Positions 1-6,700 of a stretch of 8,341 nt of DNA are shown one piece after another; position 1 is the stretch's first letter; each line of letters starts with the position of its first letter. Both the position numbers and the translations under genes were made by a program. The notes beneath the pieces are model-generated. The model was not told where the DNA came from. It searched no databases and was given only the letters and a program-made list of their open reading frames with translations. Source of the DNA: Thermoplasmata archaeon (lineage in GTDB: Archaea > Thermoplasmatota > Thermoplasmata > RBG-16-68-12); contig JAJYKG010000089.1 of NCBI GenBank assembly GCA_021788795.1, forward strand, positions 1 through 8,341. Direction: 5' to 3'.

Positions 1-764
1 AGGACCGCCTCCGAGAGGATGGAGACGGCGATGGTCAGGATGGTGTTCGCGAAGATGAGTGGGAAGGCGTTCGGGAAGATGTGGCGGACCATGATGTGGA
101 AGTTCGACGAACCGACCATCCGGGCGCGTTCGACGAACATGCGTTCCTTCACGGAGAGGACCTGGGCACGGATCACCCGTGCGGTAATCGACCACCCCGT
201 CAATCCGATGATCAGGATCATCCCGCTGAGCTCGATGTTGCCGATGATCCCGGCGACCACGATCATGAGCACGAGCCAGGGGATGGAGAGGACGATGTCG
301 TTGAAGCGCATGATGACCTCGTCGATCCATCCGCCGAGGTACCCGGACACCAAGCCGACCGCCGTGCCGATGACGCTGGCGATCATCGCGGACGCCACCC
401 CCACGATGAAGGAGACCTGCGTCCCCCAGATTACCTGGGAGTAGACGTCGTCCCCATAGTAGCTTATGCCCAGAGGATGGGCCGAGCTGGGCGGGGAGAG
501 CGCGCAGGTCACCCCGCTAACGCAAGGGGTGGGCGAGTTGATCGGCACGACCCGCTGCAGGGGGCCGTACGGGGCCAGGATCGGCGCGAGGATCGCGATG
601 CCCATGAAGAAGATGAGGATGCCGAGGCCCACCAGAGCCATCTTGCTGTGGCGGACCTGGGTCCAGACTTCGAGAAACCGGCGGTACGCCACCATCAGGG
701 ACGCGCGGAACGGCGAAACGGTCGGCACTTTTGTTGCGATTTCGGTGGCGCCCGTGTCCCTCAC
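1..764 (-). CDS. dppC: DppC-type ABC transporter permease, partial (C-terminus beyond left edge)
   Basis: This is an inner-membrane permease subunit of a peptide/oligopeptide-type ABC importer and would pair with the DppB-type protein encoded just upstream. I translated 254 codons from GTG at 764-762. Visible features are a first membrane segment (about residues 43-65), then the family signature HPLG...GDDVYSQVIWGTQVS (97-117), further hydrophobic segments at about 116-141, 157-197 and 233-252, and the EAA loop that contacts the ATPase (about 213-236, ERARMVGSS...HIFPNAFP). Roughly the last 35-45 residues expected for the family lie off the window. The GTG begins one base after the dppB stop (TGA-G-GTG), which suggests translational coupling; no strong Shine-Dalgarno stands out. 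An in-frame ATG at 695 is a weaker alternative. The first extracellular loop carries C81 and C87, a possible disulfide. The family is clear; the transported substrate cannot be read from the sequence. Confidence 0.92.
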   Translation of the reverse strand, partial: MRDTGATEIATKVPTVSPFRASLMVAYRRFLEVWTQVRHSKMALVGLGILIFFMGIAILAPILAPYGPLQRVVPINSPTPCVSGVTCALSPPSSAHPLGISYYGDDVYSQVIWGTQVSFIVGVASAMIASVIGTAVGLVSGYLGGWIDEVIMRFNDIVLSIPWLVLMIVVAGIIGNIELSGMILIIGLTGWSITARVIRAQVLSVKERMFVERARMVGSSNFHIMVRHIFPNAFPLIFANTILTIAVSILSEAV

Positions 765-765
765 C

Positions 766-1773
766 TCACGCAATCTTGATCCTTGGGTCGAGGTAGAGCA
801 GGATGAAATCGGAGATGAAATTGGCGATCACGATGGCCACCCCCCCGATCACGATGATGAACTGGAGCAGCGGGAAGTCTAGGTTCGTGATGGCCTGAAT
901 CGTCTCCCAACCGATCCCTTTGAAGTTGAAGACCACCTCGACCTGGTACGCTCCGCCGATGATGAAAGCGAGATCGAGTGCGATCAAGGAGACCATGGGA
1001 GGCAGTCCGTTCGGGAAGATGTGCCGCCGCAGGATCTGGCGGTCGCTCAGTCCCTTGGCCTTCGCCGTGGTCACGAAGTCCTCGGTCATCACGTCGATCA
1101 GGGAGCTTCGCATGACCAAGCTGATGCCCGCCAAGGTGCCCAACGTCAGGGTCAGCGAGGGCAGGATCAGGTGGACCGCGGTGCTGGAGATGTGCGCCCA
1201 GTCCCATGCCCACGCGCCGAGCTTGTCATCGTAGTATCCGTTGCTCGGGAGCACTGGCCACCACGAGAAGGCCGAGCGGACGAACGAGTTCGGGGCGAAG
1301 GACCAGAGGAGCATGAAGCCCAGCCAGAACGTCGGCATCCCGTAGAGGAAGATCCCGAATCCGGTGCTGATCAGGTCGAAGGGTTTCCCGCGCCGCACCG
1401 CGGCGTAGGAACCGATGAGCATCCCGAGAAGGATTGTGATGATCGTAGACGTCCCCACGAGGAGCAACGTCCAGCCCAGGTCCCGCATCAGGATGTCAAA
1501 CACGGGCTCTTTGTAGAAGAACGAAATCCCCCAGTTCAGCGTGAACGTGTTCTGGATGTAGATGAGGAACTGCATGTAGGGCGGCTGGTTCAGTCCGAAG
1601 AGCTGCTGGTCGTACGCGGCGAGTCCGGCATACTTCGGGTCGTGCGGGATGATGCTGATGGCCGGATTCCCGGGCATCAGCCGGACGAGGATGTAGTTCA
1701 AACAAACGATCCCGAAGATCGTAATCACGGCGTTGATTGCTCGCCGTGTCACGATCTTCAGGATCTTCCTCAT
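766..1773 (-). CDS. dppB: DppB-type ABC transporter permease
   Basis: This 335-aa integral membrane subunit of a peptide-type ABC importer has the usual family length. Hydrophobic segments lie at about residues 13-33, 100-125, 138-158, 200-222, 262-283 and 302-328, giving the six-helix DppB layout. Other marks are the N-terminal motif RLMPGNPA (31-38), the EAA loop that docks on the ATPase (about 236-259, TAKAKGLSDRQILRRHIFPNGLPP) and the typical C-terminal ending LDPRIKIA. The ATG at 1773 is preceded by GGAGTGAGGG a few bases upstream, a good Shine-Dalgarno match. The gene starts 29 bp after the binding-protein stop and ends one base before the next permease, so the three form an operon. Peptides are the default substrate, but archaeal members of this family also import oligosaccharides, so specificity is open. 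Confidence 0.95.
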   Translation of the reverse strand: MRKILKIVTRRAINAVITIFGIVCLNYILVRLMPGNPAISIIPHDPKYAGLAAYDQQLFGLNQPPYMQFLIYIQNTFTLNWGISFFYKEPVFDILMRDLGWTLLLVGTSTIITILLGMLIGSYAAVRRGKPFDLISTGFGIFLYGMPTFWLGFMLLWSFAPNSFVRSAFSWWPVLPSNGYYDDKLGAWAWDWAHISSTAVHLILPSLTLTLGTLAGISLVMRSSLIDVMTEDFVTTAKAKGLSDRQILRRHIFPNGLPPMVSLIALDLAFIIGGAYQVEVVFNFKGIGWETIQAITNLDFPLLQFIIVIGGVAIVIANFISDFILLYLDPRIKIA

Positions 1774-1802
1774 CTGCCCTCACTCCGATCCGGTGGAGTC
1801 CT

Positions 1803-4469
1803 TCAGGGTGGCGGTGGCGGAGCCGGAGGGCTCTGCTTGGGTTCCTCCGTGGTTTCGGCTTCCTCCTTCTTCGCCTGCTTCCGACGTCTCCATAAGACGG
1901 CGGCCACGGCAATCACGATGACCGCGACGACCAGGACGGGGATCCCGTAGTTGATCCATGGATTCGACTGGCCCGCCTGTCCGCCGGGCTTGCTGGACGG
2001 CTGGATGATGTTCACGGTGACATTCGTCTCCGGACTATGGTTGAGGCCCGGTGCGGTCTTGTTGTCCGTGACCGTCAGAGTCGCCTCGTAGGTGCCCACC
2101 GCCGCGTAAGCGTGCGTCTCGGACAGCGTGACCCCCGCTTGGGTGCCGGTCGCCGCGTAGCTTGTGGCGGGCGCGCTCCCGTCCCCGAAGTTCCAGGTGA
2201 TGTACAGGGGGTCGCCCTCGGAGTCCTTTGCGGTCATGTTGAACCAGAGGGTCTGGTCGGGGTACGCCGTGAGCTCGTTCGGGGCGAAGGCCAGGATCTG
2301 CGGAGGCAGGTTGACGCTGCCGGCCGGGACGATCGTCGCCGTGGTGCTCCCGCACGCGGGGAATTCCGAGTTCGTCACTCGGACCGTGATCGTGTAGTTC
2401 CCCGGCGTCCTGTAGGTGTGGGTCACGGGCACCGTAGTCGTGTTGTAGAGTGCGCTCCCGTCCCCGAAGTTGAACGAGTAGTTCAGCACGGAGGCCTCCG
2501 GATCGTTGACGGAGATGCCTATCGTGGCCGCAGACCCGTTCACCCACGACACGGACGGGAAACTCGCGATGGCCGGGGCCGGATCATCCACCGGGTCCAC
2601 CCTGGCCCAGAGGTTCAACAGCTCGCTGTCGGGCTCGAGCCCGACCTGCTGGCTCCAGTTGCCCCAGTTCTCCCAGGCCTGGCCCCCTCCGGGCGAGGCC
2701 GTCGTGGCCGCGTACAGGTCGTCCTTGTAGAACGGGATGATGTACGAGCTGTAGTTGTAGATCATCATCTGCATCTCGTTCAGGATTGCCCGCCGGGCCA
2801 CGGGGTCGACCGTCGTCACGGATTGGTTGTAGAGCGCGTCGTACGTCGAGTTGAAGTAGAAGTTGTCGCTCGTCGGGCCGATCGCCATGCTCGTCTCCAC
2901 CTCGAGGATGTCCGTCGAGGGGTCCGAGGCGGGGGTGAAGACCCAGTCCCACAGCCACATGTCGTAGTTCGCGCTCAGCCAATAGCCGCTCATCTGATTG
3001 ATGCTATAGGCTCCGTAGCCCGGATTCCCGAGGCGGTCTGTGGTCTGAATTCCCGCCTCCCCGAGCCAAATCACGATGTCCCCGGCCGCCTTCTTCCACC
3101 AGTCCTCCGTGTTCAGCGTGTAGAACCGGAAGGTGAGGGGATTCGTTCCGCCGGTTTGGTACAGGGGCGTCCCGTTGGGGTTGAGGTTGCCCGCGGAGTC
3201 ATACTTCCAGCCGGCCGCGTTCAGCATGGCGCGGGCCGCCGCCGGATCGAACTGGTACTGCTGCTGAACGGGCGGGGTGTAGTGCCACGGGTTCGACGAG
3301 GGCACCAGGGAGTCCCCGACGGCGCCCAGCCCGAGCAACGCGTCGCTGATGAGGAACGACTTGTTGATGCTCATCGCGATGGCCCGGCGGACCGTCCAGT
3401 TCGTCGCGAGGATCTGGTTGTTGGAGCCGGTCCTGAACTGCGTAAGGCCGTCCGCGAGCAGCGCGGCGCGTTCCGCGGTGGTCATCACATCGATGGCGTA
3501 CTCGCCCACGAAGCCTCCATCGACCGCCCACTTGGGGGACCAGCTTTTCAAGGTCGTCGTGTAGGAGGTCGGGTCGATGCCGACGATCGAGTTGAGCTGG
3601 CTCGCGCCGCTCTGGAAGTCCGTGACCATCAAGCCCGTGTCCGTGTAGGAGATGAAGCGGATCTCGTTCGGCTTCATCACCTGGCAGTAGTACTGGTTCC
3701 AGTAGTAGTTCGGGTTCTGCCGGAAGACCGCCAGCCCGGTCGTCGAGTTCGTGGTGTCATAGTAGTACCCCCCCGACCCGATCGGATACGCCGGGCTGGC
3801 CTTCACGGGGTTCTTGATGGTGGACCAGATGTACTCTGGCATGATCGGGATGTTGACCGCGGTAGAGTACATCGTCGCCACCGGCCGCTTCGTCACGATC
3901 TGGACCGTGTACGTGCCGACGGCGGTGACGGATGCGAGGTCCGACGTGTAGGCGTTCAGGATGCTTGCCGTCTGGTTGATCTGGAGGTTGTACGTGAACA
4001 CAACGTCCGCGGCCGTGACCGGGTGGGCCCGGCTCGAGGGATTCGTCGGGTCTGTGAAGTAGGCGTTGTGGACGAGGTTGAACGTCCACGTCACGTTGTC
4101 CGGCGCGAGGCTCCACGAATACGCCAGATCGCCGCGGACATGGTAGTTCGCGTCATCCGTCAGCAGGGTGCTGTACACGGAATAGATGACGATGTACTCA
4201 TCCGTAAGCGTGATTGCCATCGGATTGAACGTGGTCACCTGCCAATTGGCGATCCCGATCCGCAGGGACCGGAACGGCGGCGTCCCAGCCGCCGCAACGG
4301 TCCGCGAGCCGAGCGTCACGAGCCCGGTGAACGCACCGACGACGAGCACGGAAACGAGAACCGCAGCCACGACGGACCTGAGCCAGCGCACTTTGTCCGA
4401 GTCCTCTCCTCCCGTCACTTGATCCGACCCCCTGCCTCCGACGCGTCCCGCACGCAACGTAATCTTCAC
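1803..4469 (-). CDS. Surface-anchored family 5 solute-binding protein with two PKD domains
   Basis: This is the receptor of the adjacent ABC importer, 888 aa from GTG 4469. Residues about 33-54 are a hydrophobic signal segment ending near TVAAAG. Residues about 65-600 resemble SBP_bac_5 peptide-binding proteins: LRIGI strand, TDEYIVIYSVYSTLL, DLAYSWSLAPDNVTWTFNL, NPNYYWN, VRRAIAMSINK, FDPAAARAMLNAAGWK. Two PKD-like domains follow (about 628-718 and 720-822), each with NFGDGSA and an H-(T/A)-Y motif. A membrane helix (about 839-860), a charged RRRKQAKKEE stop-transfer stretch and a proline-rich tail end the protein. It should be secreted and held to the membrane by the C-terminal helix, with the PKD units as a stalk. 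About 18 N-x-S/T sequons suggest glycosylation. The start is uncertain: in-frame GTG 4391 would give a conventional short signal-peptide N-region (VRWLRS) and has a purine-rich GGAGGAGAGG upstream. Ligand unknown. Confidence 0.93.
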   Translation of the reverse strand: MKITLRAGRVGGRGSDQVTGGEDSDKVRWLRSVVAAVLVSVLVVGAFTGLVTLGSRTVAAAGTPPFRSLRIGIANWQVTTFNPMAITLTDEYIVIYSVYSTLLTDDANYHVRGDLAYSWSLAPDNVTWTFNLVHNAYFTDPTNPSSRAHPVTAADVVFTYNLQINQTASILNAYTSDLASVTAVGTYTVQIVTKRPVATMYSTAVNIPIMPEYIWSTIKNPVKASPAYPIGSGGYYYDTTNSTTGLAVFRQNPNYYWNQYYCQVMKPNEIRFISYTDTGLMVTDFQSGASQLNSIVGIDPTSYTTTLKSWSPKWAVDGGFVGEYAIDVMTTAERAALLADGLTQFRTGSNNQILATNWTVRRAIAMSINKSFLISDALLGLGAVGDSLVPSSNPWHYTPPVQQQYQFDPAAARAMLNAAGWKYDSAGNLNPNGTPLYQTGGTNPLTFRFYTLNTEDWWKKAAGDIVIWLGEAGIQTTDRLGNPGYGAYSINQMSGYWLSANYDMWLWDWVFTPASDPSTDILEVETSMAIGPTSDNFYFNSTYDALYNQSVTTVDPVARRAILNEMQMMIYNYSSYIIPFYKDDLYAATTASPGGGQAWENWGNWSQQVGLEPDSELLNLWARVDPVDDPAPAIASFPSVSWVNGSAATIGISVNDPEASVLNYSFNFGDGSALYNTTTVPVTHTYRTPGNYTITVRVTNSEFPACGSTTATIVPAGSVNLPPQILAFAPNELTAYPDQTLWFNMTAKDSEGDPLYITWNFGDGSAPATSYAATGTQAGVTLSETHAYAAVGTYEATLTVTDNKTAPGLNHSPETNVTVNIIQPSSKPGGQAGQSNPWINYGIPVLVVAVIVIAVAAVLWRRRKQAKKEEAETTEEPKQSPPAPPPPP
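2173..2471. repeat. Exact 20-bp direct repeat marking the duplicated PKD units
   Basis: The same 20 bases occur at 2173-2192 and at 2452-2471, 279 bp apart. Both copies encode the NFGDGSA core of the two PKD domains, 93 residues apart. The rest of the two domains has diverged, so this looks like an old tandem domain duplication with the conserved turn kept at nucleotide level. It is not a mobile-element repeat. Confidence 0.8.
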
Positions 4470-4513
4470 GAGCGCATCAGGGACAGACTAATGCCGCGAG
4501 GATTTCTGGCATC

Positions 4514-4527
4514 GTATATAATGCTTC
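4514..4527 (-). promoter_or_regulatory. Archaeal BRE/TATA promoter of the importer operon
   Basis: Read on the minus strand this is GAAGCATTATATAC: a purine-rich BRE-like GAAG followed by TTATATA (4521-4515), in an otherwise GC-rich setting. Archaeal transcription usually starts about 26 bp downstream of the box centre, here near 4492-4489, where the minus strand has A residues. That would leave a leader of roughly 20-23 nt to GTG 4469, or about 100 nt to GTG 4391. This is the best TATA match I saw in the window. Confidence 0.75.
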
Positions 4528-4548
4528 AGGACATACCGGCGGCCTCCC

Positions 4549-4558
4549 GGCATATGCC
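4549..4558. promoter_or_regulatory. Perfect palindrome GGCATATGCC, candidate operator
   Basis: GGCATATGCC is its own reverse complement. It lies about 30 bp upstream of the importer TATA box on the minus strand, where archaeal activators often bind. Ten bases is short, and function is inferred only from symmetry and position. Confidence 0.3.
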
Positions 4559-4692
4559 CTTCCGCACGCGCCGCGTCCCGCATGCGCGCGCGGTGCACGG
4601 ATGCGTACAAGCGGCGGTTTCCGCGTTCCCAAGAAACGGAGCATCCCGCCTGTGCGGAACGCCCGTTTTGGGCCCTCGGGAGGGTCCCTCGT

Positions 4693-6258
4693 TCAGCTCT
4701 CGTACACGGACTGGCTCTGCTCGTGCATGAACTGCGGGAGGTAGAAGTAGCCGCCCGCGGCCTTGCCCGAGATCCCGGACATCTTCCAGCCGCCGAAGGG
4801 CTGCACGCCGACGACCGCGCCCGTGGTGGAGCCGGCGGCGCGGTTCGCGTACATGACGCCCGCCACGTTCTCGCGGAAGAAGCGGTCCACCTCCTCGCGC
4901 TTCCCGGTGAAGATGCCCGCCGTCAGGCCGTAGTCCACGGAGTTGGCGACCTCGAGCGCGTCGTCGAGGCCGTCCACCTCGAGGATGGACAGGATCGGGA
5001 CGAAGAGCTCCTCGTGGTTCACGCGGTGCTTCCGCGGCAGGCCGTCCACGATCGTCGGCTCGACGAAGAGGCCGTCGCCCTTGAGCGCCTTCCCGCCGTG
5101 GAGGATCTTCCCGCGCCCCTTCTTCACGTCCGCGACCGCCTTCTCGTACGTCCGGACCGCGGCCTCGTTGATCACGGGGCCCAGGTAGGTGTCCCGCACC
5201 GTCGGGTCGCCGATCTTGATCTTCTGCGTCTCCGCGACGAGCTTCTCGACGAAGGCCTTCTTGACGCGCTTGTCGACGAGGACGCGCGAGCAGGCGGAGC
5301 ACTTCTGGCCGCCGTAGCCGAAGGCGGCGCGCATCGTGCCGGCGGCGGCTTTGTCCAGGTCCGCGGTCTCCGTCACGAGGGTCGGGTTCTTCCCGCCCAG
5401 CTCCGTGATGATGGGCTTCGGGAACGTCTCGCTGAAGGTCCGGTAAGCGCCGATGCCGACGTCGCGGGATCCGGTGAACACGAAGCCCGCGACCTCCGGG
5501 CTGTCCACGAGCTCCTGGCCGACCGTCGCCCCCGGTCCGGTGACGTAGTTGAAGACGCCCGCGGGCACGCCGGCCTCGCGGAAGATCTTGCACAGCTCCC
5601 AGCCCATGAACGGGGTGTCGCTCGCGGGCTTGAAGACCGCGGTGTTCCCGGTGATCATCGCGCCCGCGGACATGCCGCCCGCGATCGCGATGGGGAAGTT
5701 GAAGGGCGCCACGACGGCCCACACGCCGTACGGCTTGAGGACGGAGCGGGTCTTCTCGCCCGGCACGTACTGGCCCATGGCGAAATCGTACCCGTGGTTC
5801 CGCTCCATCTCCTCCGCGTACCAGCGCATGAGGTCCGCGGCCTCGTCCACGTCGGCCATCGCCTCGTACCGGTTCTTCCCGTTCTCGAAGGACATGAGGG
5901 CCGCGTAGGTGAACTTCTTCGCCGCCACGAGGTCGGCGGCGCGGCGGAAGATCCGGACGCGCTCCTCCCAGGGCGTCGCGGCCCACGCCGGGAACGCCTT
6001 CTTCGCCGCGGCGATCGCCTGCCGGGCGTGCGGCTTGCCGCCCTTGGAGAACGTCCCCAGGACGAGCTTCCGGTTCGAGGGCGACGTGTCGACGAAGGTC
6101 TCGCGCGTCCAGACCTCCTTCCCGTCGATGAACAGAGGATGCTTCTGCCCGAAGTCCTTCCTCACCTGCTCCACCGCGGCCTCGTACGCCTGATGGAACT
6201 CCTCGGTCTTGTTCGCCTCGACCGCGTTCTGCCACGTCCGCTCATTCTGGAAGACCAT
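4693..6258 (-). CDS. rocA: 1-pyrroline-5-carboxylate (L-glutamate gamma-semialdehyde) dehydrogenase, RocA-type
   Basis: This cytoplasmic NAD(P)-dependent aldehyde dehydrogenase oxidises glutamate gamma-semialdehyde/P5C to glutamate, the last step of proline and one route of arginine/ornithine breakdown. Its 521 aa fit the roughly 515-aa RocA class. Visible features: N-terminal YPL/HPLFIDGKE region (39-48), APFNFP (184-189), FKPASDTP (209-216), FTGSRDVG (261-268), general-base Glu in TELGGKNP (E286), catalytic Cys in GQKCSACSR (C320), and GVQPFGGWKMSG (484-495). GQKCSACSR is characteristic of P5C dehydrogenases rather than generic ALDHs. In the usual EEIFGPV motif the glycine is replaced (EELFVPIL, 416-423), and the C-terminal tail is unlike the standard ones. 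The start ATG at 6258 has GAGGGTGAGG a few bases upstream. GC at third codon positions is very high. No proline dehydrogenase lies in the window, so the source of P5C is unseen. Another semialdehyde ALDH is possible but less likely. Confidence 0.85.
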   Translation of the reverse strand: MVFQNERTWQNAVEANKTEEFHQAYEAAVEQVRKDFGQKHPLFIDGKEVWTRETFVDTSPSNRKLVLGTFSKGGKPHARQAIAAAKKAFPAWAATPWEERVRIFRRAADLVAAKKFTYAALMSFENGKNRYEAMADVDEAADLMRWYAEEMERNHGYDFAMGQYVPGEKTRSVLKPYGVWAVVAPFNFPIAIAGGMSAGAMITGNTAVFKPASDTPFMGWELCKIFREAGVPAGVFNYVTGPGATVGQELVDSPEVAGFVFTGSRDVGIGAYRTFSETFPKPIITELGGKNPTLVTETADLDKAAAGTMRAAFGYGGQKCSACSRVLVDKRVKKAFVEKLVAETQKIKIGDPTVRDTYLGPVINEAAVRTYEKAVADVKKGRGKILHGGKALKGDGLFVEPTIVDGLPRKHRVNHEELFVPILSILEVDGLDDALEVANSVDYGLTAGIFTGKREEVDRFFRENVAGVMYANRAAGSTTGAVVGVQPFGGWKMSGISGKAAGGYFYLPQFMHEQSQSVYES

Positions 6259-6297
6259 GGAACCTCACCCTCGTGCGCGGAGGATGCCGGAGGGTGC

Positions 6298-6310
6298 AAA
6301 ATAAGGTTTC
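6298..6310 (-). promoter_or_regulatory. Probable BRE/TATA promoter of the dehydrogenase gene
   Basis: The minus strand reads GAAACCTTATTTT, an A-rich BRE-like element followed by TTATTTT (6304-6298). It sits in a short AT-rich island between two GC-rich genes. A start about 26 bp downstream (near 6275) would leave a leader of about 17 nt that still includes the Shine-Dalgarno. The T-run could instead help terminate the upstream 91-codon gene. Confidence 0.5.
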
Positions 6311-6335
6311 TGAATTTACCTCCGCAGGTGGGACG

Positions 6336-6611
6336 CTAGGCGATGTAGGAATCGGTGGTGCCTTCGTAGGTGTCGTACTGGACGAGGACGCCGATGTGCG
6401 CGAGCAGCTCCCGCGCCCACTCCCGCGAATACGAGTTCGGCGGCAGGTCCGTCGTCGTCCCGAGCCACTCGAAGATCTCCTTGAAGGCCTCCTTCTGCTC
6501 GTCCCGCGTCAGCCGCTGGCCCAGCCCCCCGACGGAGGCCTCGATGCGGCCCATCGCGAGCACGAACTCCTTCACCTGGGCCAGGAACTTGGCCTTCTCC
6601 TCGCGCGTCAT
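6336..6611 (-). CDS. Hypothetical 91-aa soluble protein
   Basis: I do not recognise this protein. It is 91 aa with no signal peptide or membrane segment. The N-terminal half (residues 1-50) is charged and looks alpha-helical (MTREEKAKFLAQVKEF..., then RLTRDEQKEAFKEIFEWL). A central TTTDLPPNSYS turn follows, then a second helix (REWARELLAHIGVLV) and a polar, tyrosine-containing tail (QYDTYEGTTDSYIA). There are no cysteines, so it is not a metal or iron-sulfur protein of the usual kind. The ATG at 6611 has GAGGT 7 nt upstream and a TATA-like TTTAT centred near 6651, so it is expressed from its own promoter. Codon use matches the neighbours, which supports it being real. It lies 77 bp upstream of the dehydrogenase on the same strand and is divergent from the Rieske gene. 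A small helical regulatory or accessory role is only a guess. Confidence 0.75.
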   Translation of the reverse strand: MTREEKAKFLAQVKEFVLAMGRIEASVGGLGQRLTRDEQKEAFKEIFEWLGTTTDLPPNSYSREWARELLAHIGVLVQYDTYEGTTDSYIA

Positions 6612-6648
6612 CGGCCCGACCTCGAGGAGACGATGCGGGGCCCGCGGG

Positions 6649-6670
6649 ATAAACCTTCCCCGGCAAGGTT
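6649..6670. promoter_or_regulatory. Divergent promoter region with inverted repeat AACCTT-N7-AAGGTT
   Basis: The minus strand carries GGTTTATCC, a TATA-like element centred at 6651 and correctly placed for the 91-codon gene. AACCTT (6652-6657) and AAGGTT (6665-6670) form a perfect 6-bp inverted repeat with a 7-bp spacer. It covers the side of the TATA box where the BRE would lie for the minus-strand gene. This AT-rich patch is also the main one upstream of the plus-strand Rieske gene at 6701, so it may serve both directions. A regulator bound here could affect both genes; this is inferred from geometry. Confidence 0.45.
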
Positions 6671-6700
6671 CATGGGGGACCGCGGCCTCCGCCGCGCGGC

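Larger units (their letters stand above)
4470..4692. other. Intergenic region upstream of the importer operon
   Basis: This 223-bp gap separates the dehydrogenase stop from the outermost binding-protein start. It contains a strong minus-strand TATA box (near 4518) and a perfect 10-bp palindrome (4549-4558). The 4560-4640 part is very GC-rich with alternating CG runs and has no convincing gene. A short CCCTC-GG-GAGGG inverted repeat (4673-4684) sits just downstream of the dehydrogenase stop, but its loop is only 2 nt and no T-run follows on the minus strand, so I do not call a terminator. I see no tRNA or other recognisable RNA. Confidence 0.7.

Noticed and set aside
81..779. Plus-strand open frames over the left permease region
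   Set aside because: The minus strand translates to an unmistakable DppC permease with its EAA motif; the plus-strand frames are shadows.
4476..4478. Three-codon upstream frame before the receptor start as a regulatory uORF
   Set aside because: Very short frames arise easily by chance, and no Shine-Dalgarno supports it. It is kept only as a note in the start-site finding.
4673..4684. CCCTC-GG-GAGGG inverted repeat as a terminator for the dehydrogenase
   Set aside because: The loop is only 2 nt and no T-run follows on the minus strand. Archaeal termination relies mainly on T-runs.
2037..4730. An 897-codon plus-strand open frame
   Set aside because: It is antisense to the receptor gene, is arginine- and valine-rich with no domain pattern, and arises from high GC content. 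The minus-strand frame has recognisable domains throughout.
4582..6339. A 585-codon plus-strand open frame and a 569-codon minus-strand frame over the same region
   Set aside because: Both are alternative frames of the dehydrogenase, which has catalytic residues and the correct length. The others are low-complexity Arg/Gly/His-rich shadows.
6316..6666. A 116-codon minus-strand frame overlapping the 91-codon gene
   Set aside because: It is Arg/Gly/Ala-rich and out of frame with the Shine-Dalgarno-supported start at 6611. The 91-codon frame has balanced, helix-like composition.
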